Assembly (NCBI GenBank): GCA_020746875.1
Contig: JAGTJL010000007.1
Span: 1,612,001-1,676,000 of the forward strand
Direction of reading: 5' to 3'
Length of the DNA stretch: 64,000 nt
Origin: Rhexocercosporidium sp. MPI-PUGE-AT-0058
Taxonomy: Eukaryota > Ascomycota > Leotiomycetes > Helotiales
Under the pieces are notes generated by a model that ran no database searches, was not told the origin of the DNA, and worked only from the letters and a program-made list of their open reading frames with translations. Position numbers and translations under genes: made by a program. Shown piece by piece: positions 14,195 through 23,233 of the stretch (its first letter is position 1; each line of letters opens with the position of its first letter).

Positions 14195-14452
14195 TATAAT
14201 AATAAGTACACTTAAGAGCTTCTTAACGAGTTAGGGAATCTAAGGATTTAAAGGTAATTAAGTCATACCGAGTCGGACTAATACCAAAGGGGTTTCGGAA
14301 GAGCCTATATATATAAACTCACACTTCCTCCACTTCTTCTTTCCTTCTTCATCTTCTTATTTCCTTCGTATTAAACCTATTAGCTCTCGATAGCCTCAGC
14401 TAAAGTATTATCATATACTTCTTATACCGCTCTCTTGACTAGTGTCGTTACA
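14195..14452 (+). repeat. 3' LTR of the Gypsy element
   Basis: It starts TATAATAATAAGTAC after the GGGGG polypurine tract and ends TGTCGTTACA, followed by the CTTTA target duplication. Its pyrimidine-rich middle (near 14320-14350) is less T-mutated than in the 5' LTR, so the two LTRs were hit unequally. Confidence 0.9.
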
Positions 14453-15128
14453 CTTTATTCCCTTTAAGACCGCTAAGACCGCTAGACCTCTAGCGGTTCA
14501 CCGATTCTAGCAGTCGTTACGTAAGGGGGTCGCGTAATTTAAGGGCTTATTTACTTTTTAGTCGTTTATTAATAATAATATTTATATAATATGTGACTTA
14601 TAAAATCCTAAGTATTAAAGTCTTTTAAAAGAATGTTTTTAAAAGCGATACTCTTTTAATATACTTTTCTTAAAACCTTTACCTTTTTAAGCCTATAGTT
14701 TTAAGTATTACGCTGTCCTAAGGTCTAGTGTCGCGGGACGCGGGGCGTTTGTAACAGTATTTACTTACGTGTTTAACGACTGGTTTCGTTAAACCGACAG
14801 GGTTACGAGAGTATTTAATTTTTTTTAAGAATAATATATAAGCCTATTATCTTTTATTATTTAAAAGCTATAAGTAATTCCTTATTAAAAGCAAATAATT
14901 AATTAACGTGATTAAGTAAAAAATATTAATTTATTATCTCGAGAGCATTATTTCTTAATAATTTAAAATGCCGTTCGCGCGCTTATTCTGGTGCGAGCTT
15001 CTCTTACACCGCCTTAATAAAATTAATTATTATTAGCGGTCCTTTAACGTCCGGTAAGTCGTATAAAAGAATATCTTAATAAGCCGTTCTTTATTTTTAA
15101 AGCTATTTCTTAAGATTGACTCGCCTTA
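14453..15128 (+). other. AT-rich unassigned stretch
   Basis: No gene was seen. A short perfect hairpin (CCGCTAG and CTAGCGG separated by a few bases) lies near 14480-14497. A locally GC-rich patch at 14720-14810 contains GTCGCGGGACGCGGGGCG and does not match anything else in the window. Confidence 0.4.
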
Positions 15129-15283
15129 TGTCAGGAGTGGAATCTAGTATAAGGAGGGTCGGGGGTTCTACGGAAGGTTTGCAGGCTTGGCACAGATCAC
15201 GTGTTAATATCTTTATTTATTTACTTCGGAGGGGAGTAGAGAGGATTTAAGGGGCTAGAGATCAGTTTGAATTACAGTTGACA
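15129..15283 (-). repeat. LTR, minus orientation, with adjoining polypurine tract
   Basis: Read on the minus strand it starts TGTCAACTG (15283) and ends CTCCTGACA (15129), 155 bp, with TGTCA/TGACA terminal inverted repeats. The minus strand just before it reads CGTTCGGGGTA, a short polypurine tract. This makes it the 3' LTR of a minus-strand element whose body lies to the right. The flanking 5-mers (CCTTA and TACCC) do not match. Confidence 0.6.
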
Positions 15284-16269
15284 TACCCCGAACGTTTCGA
15301 ATAGTAATTCCCTACCATTTTGAACCTTACACCTTACTTTAATAATAGCGAGCTTCTTTTTATAAATAAATTATATTAGCGTACGAGTACTTATTTCCGA
15401 AAGAGCGTAATCTTTTTTAAAGATTTAAAAAAGCAATTAAAGAGTTTATAACTTTAATTAAAGGTCTTCATTTATTATCTCGGTTAATTACTTCTTTTTT
15501 ATACAAGCTTATTTATTCTCGTATTTCTTAATTACTCTTTAATAAATAAAAAGATTAATTATTTCTTAAATTTATTTATAAGCCGCCTTATAAGCTTAAG
15601 CCTTTTCTGTTTATTATATAAGCTTTCTTACGTATTCTTTTATAAAAGTAATATATATTAAAATCATATTCTTAATTATAACCTTTATCGATAATAATAC
15701 GCTCGACTTAAAGCCTTTTTTTATAAGATTGCGAATATCTTCGTTTTATTTCGCTTAAGCTTAAAAGTTATACTTAATAGCTTTTTTATTTTATTATAAT
15801 TTTAAATTATTTAATAATAAGAGTTTCGGTTCGGCGTCGAAAAAGTTAAAAGTAATTAAGAATATAAAATTTATTAAATTCTATATTTTATAAAAGATAT
15901 AAAAGGATTTAAACGCTTAATATTAAAGAATTTAAATGCGCTTATTAAAATTAAAAGTAGTTCGATTATTTAAAAAAAAGATTAAAATTAAATTTATTAT
16001 AATAAAAGAGTTGCTCTCGTAAGCTTTAAGTATTCGATAAAAAAAAGAATTAAAAAGGTATCGAATCTAGTTGCTCGGCTTTTATATTTGTCAAAAATAA
16101 AATAAAAGAGTTAATAGAAAATAGCAATGTAAATTATATTTTATAATAAAATGGAAAACTCTATAACGTATAATAAATGCTTTTTACTTATAAACTTACC
16201 TTATAAGCTTTATTTAAATTAATAACGCACAAAAGGAAGAATACTAACTTAATAACTTCGTTAATAAGG
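15284..16269 (-). mobile_element. body of a minus-strand retrotransposon, unrecognisable domains
   Basis: The stretch is AT-rich with many stops. Its position between a minus-strand 3' LTR and another LTR copy suggests a short or deleted retrotransposon body. Minus-strand translation near 15350-15700 is basic and Tyr/Lys-rich but shows no diagnostic motif. Confidence 0.35.
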
Positions 16270-16461
16270 CTTATAATTATAATATAAAAGTAGATTAAAG
16301 CACTACGAGCAGTTGTAATTAAATTAAAGTGATTAATTATTATTTTAAAAGCCTTAAGAATTAAAAGAAAACAATTATTTTCTTAAAGGCGGTCTACAGT
16401 AGCCGAACTTAATTAGGTCACGTTCAGTGCTAAGAGAGCAGCTGCCCGTGCTTATACGACA
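16270..16461 (-). repeat. LTR starting TGTCGTATAAGCACGGG, copy 2 (inverted)
   Basis: This is the reverse complement of the LTR at 380-565. It begins at 16461 with the same TGTCGTATAAGCACGGGCAG end and has no polypurine tract upstream, so it is either a 5' LTR or a solo LTR. The two copies lie 16 kb apart in opposite orientation. Confidence 0.5.
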
Positions 16462-16515
16462 AAAGAACTTAGTTATAATTAACTAAATAATTCGTTATTT
16501 TTTCGGCATTTCATC

Positions 16516-17238
16516 TGCAAAAAAATCCTGCGGCAGACGTCGGACGCAGGCGCTAAAGGCGCCTTTTTGGCGCTTTCGGTGCTTTTAGAGCCAAAGTTGC
16601 ATATCGAAAATTTTAAGAACAGTTTCTTATTATAATAAATTAAAAGCGCGCCGAAAGCGCTAAAATAAACTAGCGTATTATAACTTTACTTTTAAAAGTA
16701 AGGCTTTATTATTTTATTTTATTTAATATATTAATAAAGTTTATAAAAGTATTAATAATATTAATAATATATTAATAATAGTTATAGTTATAATATAATA
16801 ATAATAAATATGCTTCTTATAACGCCCAATTAAGGCTAAGGCCGGCTAGCGTGCGTATATAATTTACTTAAAACGAATGATTTTCTTATTATAATTTTTT
16901 TAACGTAAATATTTATAACGTAAGAGCTTTAACGAAATTAGTTTTTAAGACGTATTCGACAAAATATAAGCGAAACTTAAAATTAACGTTAATTTAATTA
17001 AATTTAATTAATTAAAAAACGCTAAAATATATTCTTTTTAAAATTATAATATTTTAGCGTTTAAATTATATTTATAAAAATTACTTAATTAAGCTTAGCA
17101 TTTATTAAAATAAACTAATGCTTTTAATATTAACGATTAATTAAAAATTAAAAAGGCGGCTTTAAGCGTTAAAGGCGGCCTTTTAATTAAAATAGCGAAA
17201 ATTACGGATTCGATTCTGAGCGTCCGCGAAATTTTTTA
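16516..17238 (-). repeat. R1 repeat, copy A
   Basis: This is one of four ~700-bp copies (also at 25665, 27829 and 44838). One end has TGCAAAAAAATC followed by a GACGTC-rich tract, and the other has GTCCGCGAAATTTTTT. The ends form an imperfect inverted repeat of the type AAAAAAT...GCGGACG. Inside are GGCGC/GCGCC-rich short palindromes (16550-16580), a hairpin of TTTTAGCGTT with its complement (near 17020-17060) and an (ATT)n-rich middle. No coding frame was seen. The class is unknown; a non-autonomous DNA transposon is plausible. Confidence 0.65.
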
Positions 17239-17279
17239 TTAATATAAATAAGATATTTTCAAAAATTTTGCTTATTTTT

Positions 17280-17830
17280 AATTATTTAATAATCACGTAT
17301 TTTATTAATAAGTATTATACTTTCTCGAGATATAATATATTAAAGGAACTTTTATCATTTTTTTTATCGATTAAAAGTAGTTTCGTTGAGTCGTAATTTT
17401 AAACTAGATATTTTTAAAATTTTCGCTTGCTTTTAATTAAAATACTTTCGATTATTGTCGTACAGAAGTAGAGTATAACCAGAGGTGCTCTTAAAGTATA
17501 GCAAATCGTCTGAATTCTAGAAGAAGCTCGTAGGGAGTAATTAAGTATATATAAGAAAAGGGGCTATTAAGTCAGCCTTTAGCTAACACGTGCCCTATTA
17601 TACGACAATTATTCAATAACCACGTATTCTATTAGTAAGTATTATACTTTCTCGAGATATAATATATTAAGAGAACTTTTATTGGTTTTTTTTTTATTAA
17701 TTTAAAGTAGTTTCGTTTAAGTCATAATCTTAAACGTGATATTTTTAAAAATTTCAGTTATATTTTTAGTTAAAATACCTTTAATTATTTAATAATTATA
17801 CGTTATATTATTACGTAATATACTTATATA
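17280..17830 (+). repeat. tandem ~185-bp unit, two copies plus a diverged third
   Basis: The sequence starting TTATTTAATAATCACGTATT at about 17281 recurs from about 17611 (TCAATAACCACGTATT) with the same inner landmarks, including TATACTTTCTCGAGATATAA and AAGTAGTTTCGTT. A weaker third copy starts near 17790. The first two are separated only by a solo LTR, so before that insertion they were directly adjacent. Confidence 0.6.
17456..17607 (+). repeat. solo LTR, 152 bp, TSD ATTAT
   Basis: It starts TGTCGTACAG and ends TATACGACA, giving a TGTCGTA/TACGACA terminal inverted repeat. The 5-bp sequence ATTAT is found at 17451-17455 and again at 17608-17612, a clean target duplication. No internal coding sequence is present, so this is a single LTR left after recombination. 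It is only lightly RIPed compared with its surroundings. Confidence 0.8.
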
Positions 17831-18128
17831 AATACAGAATTATAAGAGCTTTTAAATACGCCTTTCGCAATAGAATTTAATCGTAGTTAAGAGGTAGAAG
17901 TACAGGCTTAAAGTCGAAGTTATAATAATTAATTCCTTTTACTAAAGTAACCGCGCGAGCTATTAAAGCTTTACTATTTTCCCTTAGACCCTCCGGCGGG
18001 AATTCAAAGCTTTAGCCTCTAATTGACTTGTTTACTCTAATTTACTTAGCATATACCTAAACCTCGTATATGTGGGGCAGTGCGCGAATTACCGCTAAAG
18101 GAGGGTCTGATTTATGAGATAAGGTATA
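17831..18128 (+). other. flank of the DNA transposon
   Basis: This is mixed-composition sequence with no recognised gene. GC content rises around 17980-18120, ahead of the transposon terminal repeat. Confidence 0.4.
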
Positions 18129-18499
18129 CTAGCTGGTTCCCCTCCTATTTTGCTCGGGGCTCGCTAATAGTCGGGCTAAGCAAATGTCACGGCTAAGCAA
18201 AGGTGTTATAGCTTAAATGCGCTAAGCCTCACTTTTACACGTAAAAACGCGTTCTTTTATATTACCTTTAATAACAATTAATTACACTTAGGACATCGAT
18301 TTAACTTAAATTTTCTATAGCTTGCGTTAACTACTTTAGTAAATATATTATTAAATTAATATACGATTTAGCTTTCGTAAAGGCTAAAGAATAGGGACTT
18401 ACTCACTTAAAAAAGCTTCTAACGACTGTCACACAAATATTTAACGTAAAGCTAGATACTCTTCGTTAATCTCTCTTTAAGAAACGTAAGTAAAAGAAG

Positions 18500-19800
18500 T
18501 AAAGGGGTATACTAAGGCCAGATATCGCGCTAGAAAGGGGTGGCCATAATAAGGTTCTGTCGACGACTTAAAAAGAAGCTATTTTACGCTTTTGTAAAAA
18601 GTAATAAGAGATTGGTTTAAAAGCGACACATTCTATAGTTAAAGCAGCTATTAATTATTTATTAATAATACGTTTATAAGTTATTTAAATGAGTATTTGT
18701 TAATATTATATAGGCTTAACTATTACCCCGTCTACTATTATTAAAAGCCTAGTTTACACGTTAAATTAAAGAACACCTCGAGCTTTATATAATTAATACT
18801 ATACTTATAGAGGTTGAACGAATAGAGGCACACAATATAAAGGCTATTAAGAAGTGGTTTTTTGACCTTCGTAAAGAAATAAAAAGATTAAAAATACGTT
18901 ATGGCTCTTGGCGAGTATATAATAAAGAATTAGATTTCTGAAAAGCTCTTCGGTAAGGAGTATATTGACTTTTCTTTTTTTAGTTATATTAATAATACTG
19001 TGATTATAAAGTATAGTAATCACTTAATTAAGTATATATACGTAGGACCGAATAAACAATGAAAACTTTTACTTTTAGACGATTATAAATTACATTATTA
19101 TTTGCCCTTTTAATTATTTCTTAAAGAGAATTGTATTTAACTTTAATACTTTCTTAATTATTTTACATATGCACTTTAACCTTTAAATGTTAACGTTTTT
19201 AGGCCTTAAAAGCATTACCATTTTAAAGCCGTTAATTCAGTACTTCGGAGTCTCGATCTTTAGTATATTATTACATCCTTATTTAGAGATCTCACTGAAA
19301 TACAAGCGAATACTATGTAAACGTATATTATTTATAATGTATTTGAGAAAGCTAAAATGTGGCCGTTAAGTTATGAGGCCGGAATCAAGAATATTAAGAG
19401 CTTTAGTAAAGAGATACTTAAGTAAAGCTCTTCTTCGAATGATTTATAGTTGCTTTAGCTGCCTTTACTAAATTTAGTAAAAACTATTTAGAAGACGACA
19501 ATAATTGTAGAGTCTTTTATTACTAGGGATCTTATTTAATTTTCAGATAATATAATTAAGGTTTTTAAGTTTATTATAAAAGAGACTTCGGTTTAATTAC
19601 AAAAGGCTTACCTCCAGGCTATAGAGCACGCTTTTTTATAGTAAAAGATATAAGACGATATTAATTGTAAGAATACCTTTCGTTGTATAATTAAAGGCAA
19701 GGGATCTTTTAGTAAAGGTACCGTATTTAAGCTATGATTCTAAATTAAGGCTAAAGAAGAGATCGAGCAATTAAAGAGTAATAAGAAAGCTAAGAGATAA
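18500..19800 (+). pseudogene. degraded Fot1/pogo-type transposase
   Basis: A plus-strand reading with stops and frameshifts begins with a GGHNKVLS-type segment near 18535-18565. This is typical of the region after the helix-turn-helix in fungal pogo/Fot1 transposases. A 60-codon open piece at 19187-19369 includes a P-L-x-Q-Y-F-G-V-S-I-F-S-type pattern, similar to the QPLDVGVF segment near the end of the DDE domain. The catalytic DDE residues cannot be placed with confidence. It is inactive. Confidence 0.6.
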
Positions 19801-19821
19801 CTATTTATAGCAATTAATAAA

Positions 19822-20493
19822 GGGTACAGCTAAAGCACTATACGGAAATAGCTAAATCACCATACGCCAAGGAATTTTCAAGAATCCGGAGGGTGCATTT
19901 ATCGCCCGCGCCCTGTTATACTAATTTGTACTAGAGGCTAAGTGTAATATATGCATCTTACGTAATTATGCTAATTCATCTTTATAATCTTCTTTAAAGT
20001 CGGCATCTTGAGTATATACTTCAATTCCTCTAATTACATCCCTTTAAATCATAGCTGCAAAAGCTTCAATAGCATTTAATATATTATCTAACTAATAGAT
20101 TGATAATATGCTATACATATACCCTCTCTCTCTTTAAGTCCTATGCTCGTACTGATCTTAGTATCCTTGCCGGAGCCTTTGCATTGCAAGTGCAGTCGAC
20201 GACAGGCCATTTTATACTGTAAAAGTCTGCGGAATTGATGTACTTAAGACTGGAGGCGCAGGGCCGCAAGGCTCGCCAATGAAAGTCGACATGTTGCATT
20301 AAAGTGTTAAATGAGAAAGTATAAATAGCTTCAAAAGTCAAGTTTAGTAAAGCTCAGGGGTTTCATCGACGGCCCTTGGCCCCTAATACAAATTAGTATG
20401 ATAAGGCGCGGTTGATAAATGCGCCCGGCGTGCCTGGAAAAACCTTGGCGTATAGTGATTTAGCTATTTCCGTATGGTGCTTTAGCTGTACCC
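19822..20493 (+). mobile_element. hAT-type MITE, 672 bp, TSD TTAATAAA (copy 1)
   Basis: The terminal inverted repeats start GGGTACAGCTAAAGCAC and continue as an imperfect inverted repeat for about 120 bp. A perfect 8-bp duplication, TTAATAAA, flanks it (19814-19821 and 20494-20501), which is the hallmark of the hAT superfamily. The motif ATAGCTAAATCAC...ATACG is repeated inside each arm. There is no transposase, so it is non-autonomous. This copy is much less AT-shifted than its sisters at 43189 and 50671. Confidence 0.9.
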
Positions 20494-21104
20494 TTAATAA
20501 ATATAAAAAGTCTCTCTAAATACGCGGAGTAATAGTTAAAAAGGCTAATAGAATTAGACTTAAGGAAACTGTAAAGTATTAAAAGCGTGGAGAGGAACCT
20601 TTTCTTAAGCTTTTTATATTTAATCGAGAGTCGGATAAAGAACCTATAGCTATAAAAGCGATATTTTCGATTAAAGAAGGGTATTTAGGTCTTTAACAAG
20701 CTGTATAAGAAACTTAGGTTAAGTCTTATATTAACGACAACGACGTTAATATACTTTTAAAGCCCAGTACGGCTATTAATAAGCCTGAAGATATCGCGCC
20801 GTTATCACTTAATATCACTAAAAGGATACGTAGGTCTAATTCTGTGGATAGTATTTGAGTAGGAAACGATTATGTATCTTTTAGCATTTAGGCGTTAATA
20901 ATTTATTTAAATAATTATTATTTTCGTTGAGGTTTTAGTAAGGAATGTATTAAAATTAATTTCCCGACGTAAACCCGAGCTGTGACACCTTTGCTTAGCC
21001 GTGACATTTGCTTAGCCCGACTATTAGTGAGCCCCGAGCAAAATAGGAGGGGAACCGGCTAGTATGGTAGTGGTGGTGGTTTTAAACTCGGGAACTTACA
21101 AGTA

Positions 21105-21258
21105 TCCCTTAGTCCGGTGAGACATTACCACGCTAGTAAGGGTATTAAGTCCAGGGTTGTGGTTGGTCGAATCTGCTGGCAACAGAGCCTCACTAACTGA
21201 ATTGCTAGAGATCTCACTCACCCCTACTAGCGTGGCAATGTCTCACCGGACGAAGGGA
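21105..21258 (+). mobile_element. 154-bp MITE with TA flanks, related to the piggyBac-like element at 34838
   Basis: Imperfect 38-bp inverted repeats start TCCCTTAGTCCGGTGAGACA on the left and TCCCTTCGTCCGGTGAGACA on the right. TA flanks both ends (21103-21104 and 21259-21260). The terminal pattern TCCCTTCGTC...TGAGACATT...CTAG is shared with the 2.08-kb element at 34838-36916, so the MITE may be a deletion derivative of that family. It lies about 440 bp upstream of the CEM1-like start. Confidence 0.75.
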
Positions 21259-21701
21259 TAATACGATCAGCCAACCAGGGCAGTCAGGGGTGCCGAATTG
21301 GTCAATTGACGCCTGCGCCAATAATCGCGCGCTCCACCTGCGCTTGGAAATTCCATTCATCCACCTACGCTGCGTAGGTACTTGCCTCAACCTCAACCTA
21401 ACACCTACTAGCACCACTCCATACAGTTCCTTATATCTCGTTCATTTCTCCCGACAGTAGCCCGCCTGCCCACTGCCCAATCCAACCTGATCCGAGCCAC
21501 CGCAAAGGTCTCAAGTTCACTCCTAAATCGTCCCATCCTGCCCCATTCCTTTCAGCCAAGCAAGGGTTGCTACACCCTAGCCCTTCTTCTTCGACCCTAC
21601 CCTCCTCGGGTAGCTTGCTACTACCGCAAGCTTAGCCCACCGGCATCCTACCTACCGACACCCGTCCTTCTAAACAAAAGCACTTGGGATATGGCTGGAT
21701 A
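21259..21701 (+). promoter_or_regulatory. probable promoter and 5' UTR of the CEM1-like gene
   Basis: GC content is normal here, in contrast to the AT-rich flank. The last 200 bases are strongly pyrimidine-rich on the plus strand (CCCTAGCCCTTCTTCTTCGACCC near 21574), typical of ascomycete core promoters and 5' UTRs. No TATA box was identified. Open frames here on the minus strand are overlaps without support. Confidence 0.5.
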
Positions 21702-23095
21702 ATGCGGCGTGTGGTAATTACAGGCCTCGGTGCTATCACACCCTTGGGTGTGGGCATTCGGCGCACATGGGCTCGACTTCTGGCCGGCGACTGCGGCATA
21801 GTGAGCGTTGCAGACTTTGAACCATCCCCTCGATGGCGTGAATTACCCAGTACTGTCGCTGGTGTTGTCCCCGAAGGTACCAGGAGTGCTGGTGGGTGGC
21901 AGGCTTCTGACTGGCTCGAACGGGGCGAGGAGCGCCGTATGGCAAAGTTCACTCAATTCGCAATTGCTGCTACGGAAATGGCCTTTGATGATGCTGGATG
22001 GAGGCCACGCAGTCAAGCAGACCGAGAGGCAACCGGTGTATGCCTTGGAAGTGGCATTGGGAACCTAGAAGGCCTCTATGATACCAGCGTAGCCTATGAC
22101 AAAAATGTATCATTTTCCAAATTATCAAACCAAGCTCTGCCATGTTCTGACATCCCCAGGGCTACAAGCAAGTCTCGCCACTATTCGTTCCGCAGCTCCT
22201 GATAAACCTCGGAGCAGGTCACATTTCAATGAAATATGGTCTACAAGGACCGAATCACGCCGTTACAACTGCCTGTACCACCGGTGCCCATGCAATTGGG
22301 GATGCCTCCCGATTCATTGCGTTTGGAGATGCGGATGTCATGGTCGCCGGAGGCTCAGAGTCTTGTATTCATCCCTTGGCTCTGGCGGGGTTTGCACGAT
22401 CTCGCTCCCTTGCCACAGCGTTCAATTCAGATCCAGCGTTGTCGTCGCGGCCCTTTGATCGAGATAGGTGCGGTTTTGTAATTGCAGAGGGTGCAGGTAT
22501 CGTTGTGCTGGAGGAACTTGAGCATGCTAGAGCACGTGGAGCCAACATTTATGCCGAACTCCGTGGCTATGGGTGCAGTGGGGATGCACATCATGTCACA
22601 GCGCCAAGGGAGGACGGTTCAGGTGCGCTGTTGGCAATGAAGAGAGCCTTGAAGAATGCGGGTATACGGCCGCGAGATGTAGATTACATAAATGCCCATG
22701 CGACGAGCACCCCTCTAGGAGATGCTGCCGAGAATGCGGCAATCGAAAAGCTCATGCTGAGCGAAGAAGGTGTGGATAACCTAAGCAAGGTAGCTGTCAG
22801 TAGTACGAAGGGTGCCATCGGACACTTGTTGGGAGCTTCTGGGGCAATCGAGGCTATTTTCTCAATCTTAGCAGTCAAGGAGGTACGCATTTGAAGGGAC
22901 GTTTTTGGATCCCGCATGCAGCTGATCATTACACAGAATACTATGCCACCGACATTCAACCTTCACAATCCAGATGACAGATTCAGATGCAACTACATTC
23001 CGATCTCAGCTCAAGAAAAGCAAATTAAGACATCTCTTTCCAACAGCTTTGGATTTGGGGGTGTCAATGCATCTCTTGCCTTCTCGAAATATTGA
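21702..23095 (+). CDS. CEM1: mitochondrial-type 3-oxoacyl-[acyl-carrier-protein] synthase (KAS II), three exons
   Basis: The enzyme condenses malonyl-ACP with a growing acyl-ACP in mitochondrial type II fatty acid synthesis, the pathway that supplies the lipoate precursor. The model has exons 21702-22106, 22160-22882 and 22937-23095, with introns of 53 and 54 bp (GT...AG), giving 428 aa. This is a full-length size for the family. The start is the ATG giving [16 protein letters not shown], the usual N-terminus; an in-frame TTG 18 bp upstream is not needed. The active site is intact: Cys174 in [11 protein letters not shown], His315 in [11 protein letters not shown] and His357 in [12 protein letters not shown]. 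The C-terminal [12 protein letters not shown] motif is also present. Splicing restores the family sequence exactly at both junctions ([12 protein letters not shown] and AVKE/NTMPPTF). No obvious presequence is seen. The gene shows no RIP damage although repeats flank it. It converges on the UstYa-like gene, with 138 bp between the stop codons. Confidence 0.95.
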
Positions 23096-23233
23096 AAGGA
23101 CTGGATATGAAAAATATTGCATGTTTCTAGTCTGGTCCTATTGAATTAAACCATGGGTTCCGGTGACCAGTGTGTGAGAAGAGAACTGTCCACACCAACT
23201 CCTCGTTATGCACCCCTGTCGATTTCTTGACAT
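23096..23233. other. convergent intergenic region
   Basis: These 138 bp separate the two stop codons and must hold the 3' ends of both transcripts. An ATTGAATTAAA stretch at about 23140-23150 could serve 3' end formation, but no clear AATAAA is present on either strand. Confidence 0.5.

Larger units (their letters stand above)
6794..14452 (+). mobile_element. complete but RIP-inactivated Gypsy chromovirus, 7.66 kb, TSD CTTTA
   Basis: Two 258-bp LTRs (6794-7051 and 14195-14452) bound the element, and the 5-bp sequence CTTTA is duplicated at 6789-6793 and 14453-14457. A polypurine tract (AAAAAGGGGG) precedes the 3' LTR. Inside, on the plus strand and in order, are a gag zinc knuckle (8620-8661), reverse transcriptase (about 9950-10320), RNase H, integrase (about 11250-12000) and a chromodomain-like segment (about 12510-12610). 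The order RT-RNase H-integrase marks Ty3/Gypsy, and the C-terminal chromodomain marks a chromovirus. Every domain is interrupted by stops, so the element cannot encode a working protein. The region 12980-14190 has no recognisable domain. Confidence 0.92.
18129..21062 (+). mobile_element. Fot1/pogo-like DNA transposon with ~85-bp TIRs and TA target
   Basis: The ends are inverted repeats: 18129-18213 (CTAGCTGGTTCCCCTCC...) and its complement at about 20978-21062 match over about 85 bp with only a few, mostly transition, differences. Both ends are flanked by TA (18127-18128 and 21063-21064), the target of the Tc1/mariner superfamily including Fot1/pogo. A degraded transposase lies inside on the plus strand. 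The element is interrupted by a 672-bp hAT-type MITE, so its own length was about 2.25 kb. Its right end lies about 640 bp from the CEM1-like start codon. Confidence 0.85.

Noticed and set aside
15129..15283. Solo LTR with target duplication
   Set aside because: The flanking 5-mers CCTTA and TACCC do not match, and a polypurine tract adjoins; it is better read as the 3' LTR of a minus-strand element.
20141..20341. 66-codon minus-strand frame inside the hAT-type MITE
   Set aside because: The 672-bp sister copy at 43189 does not keep the frame, and MITEs are non-coding.
21632..21952. Minus-strand frames overlapping the first exon of the CEM1-like gene
   Set aside because: They are shadows of the real exon; the sense-strand protein is unmistakable.
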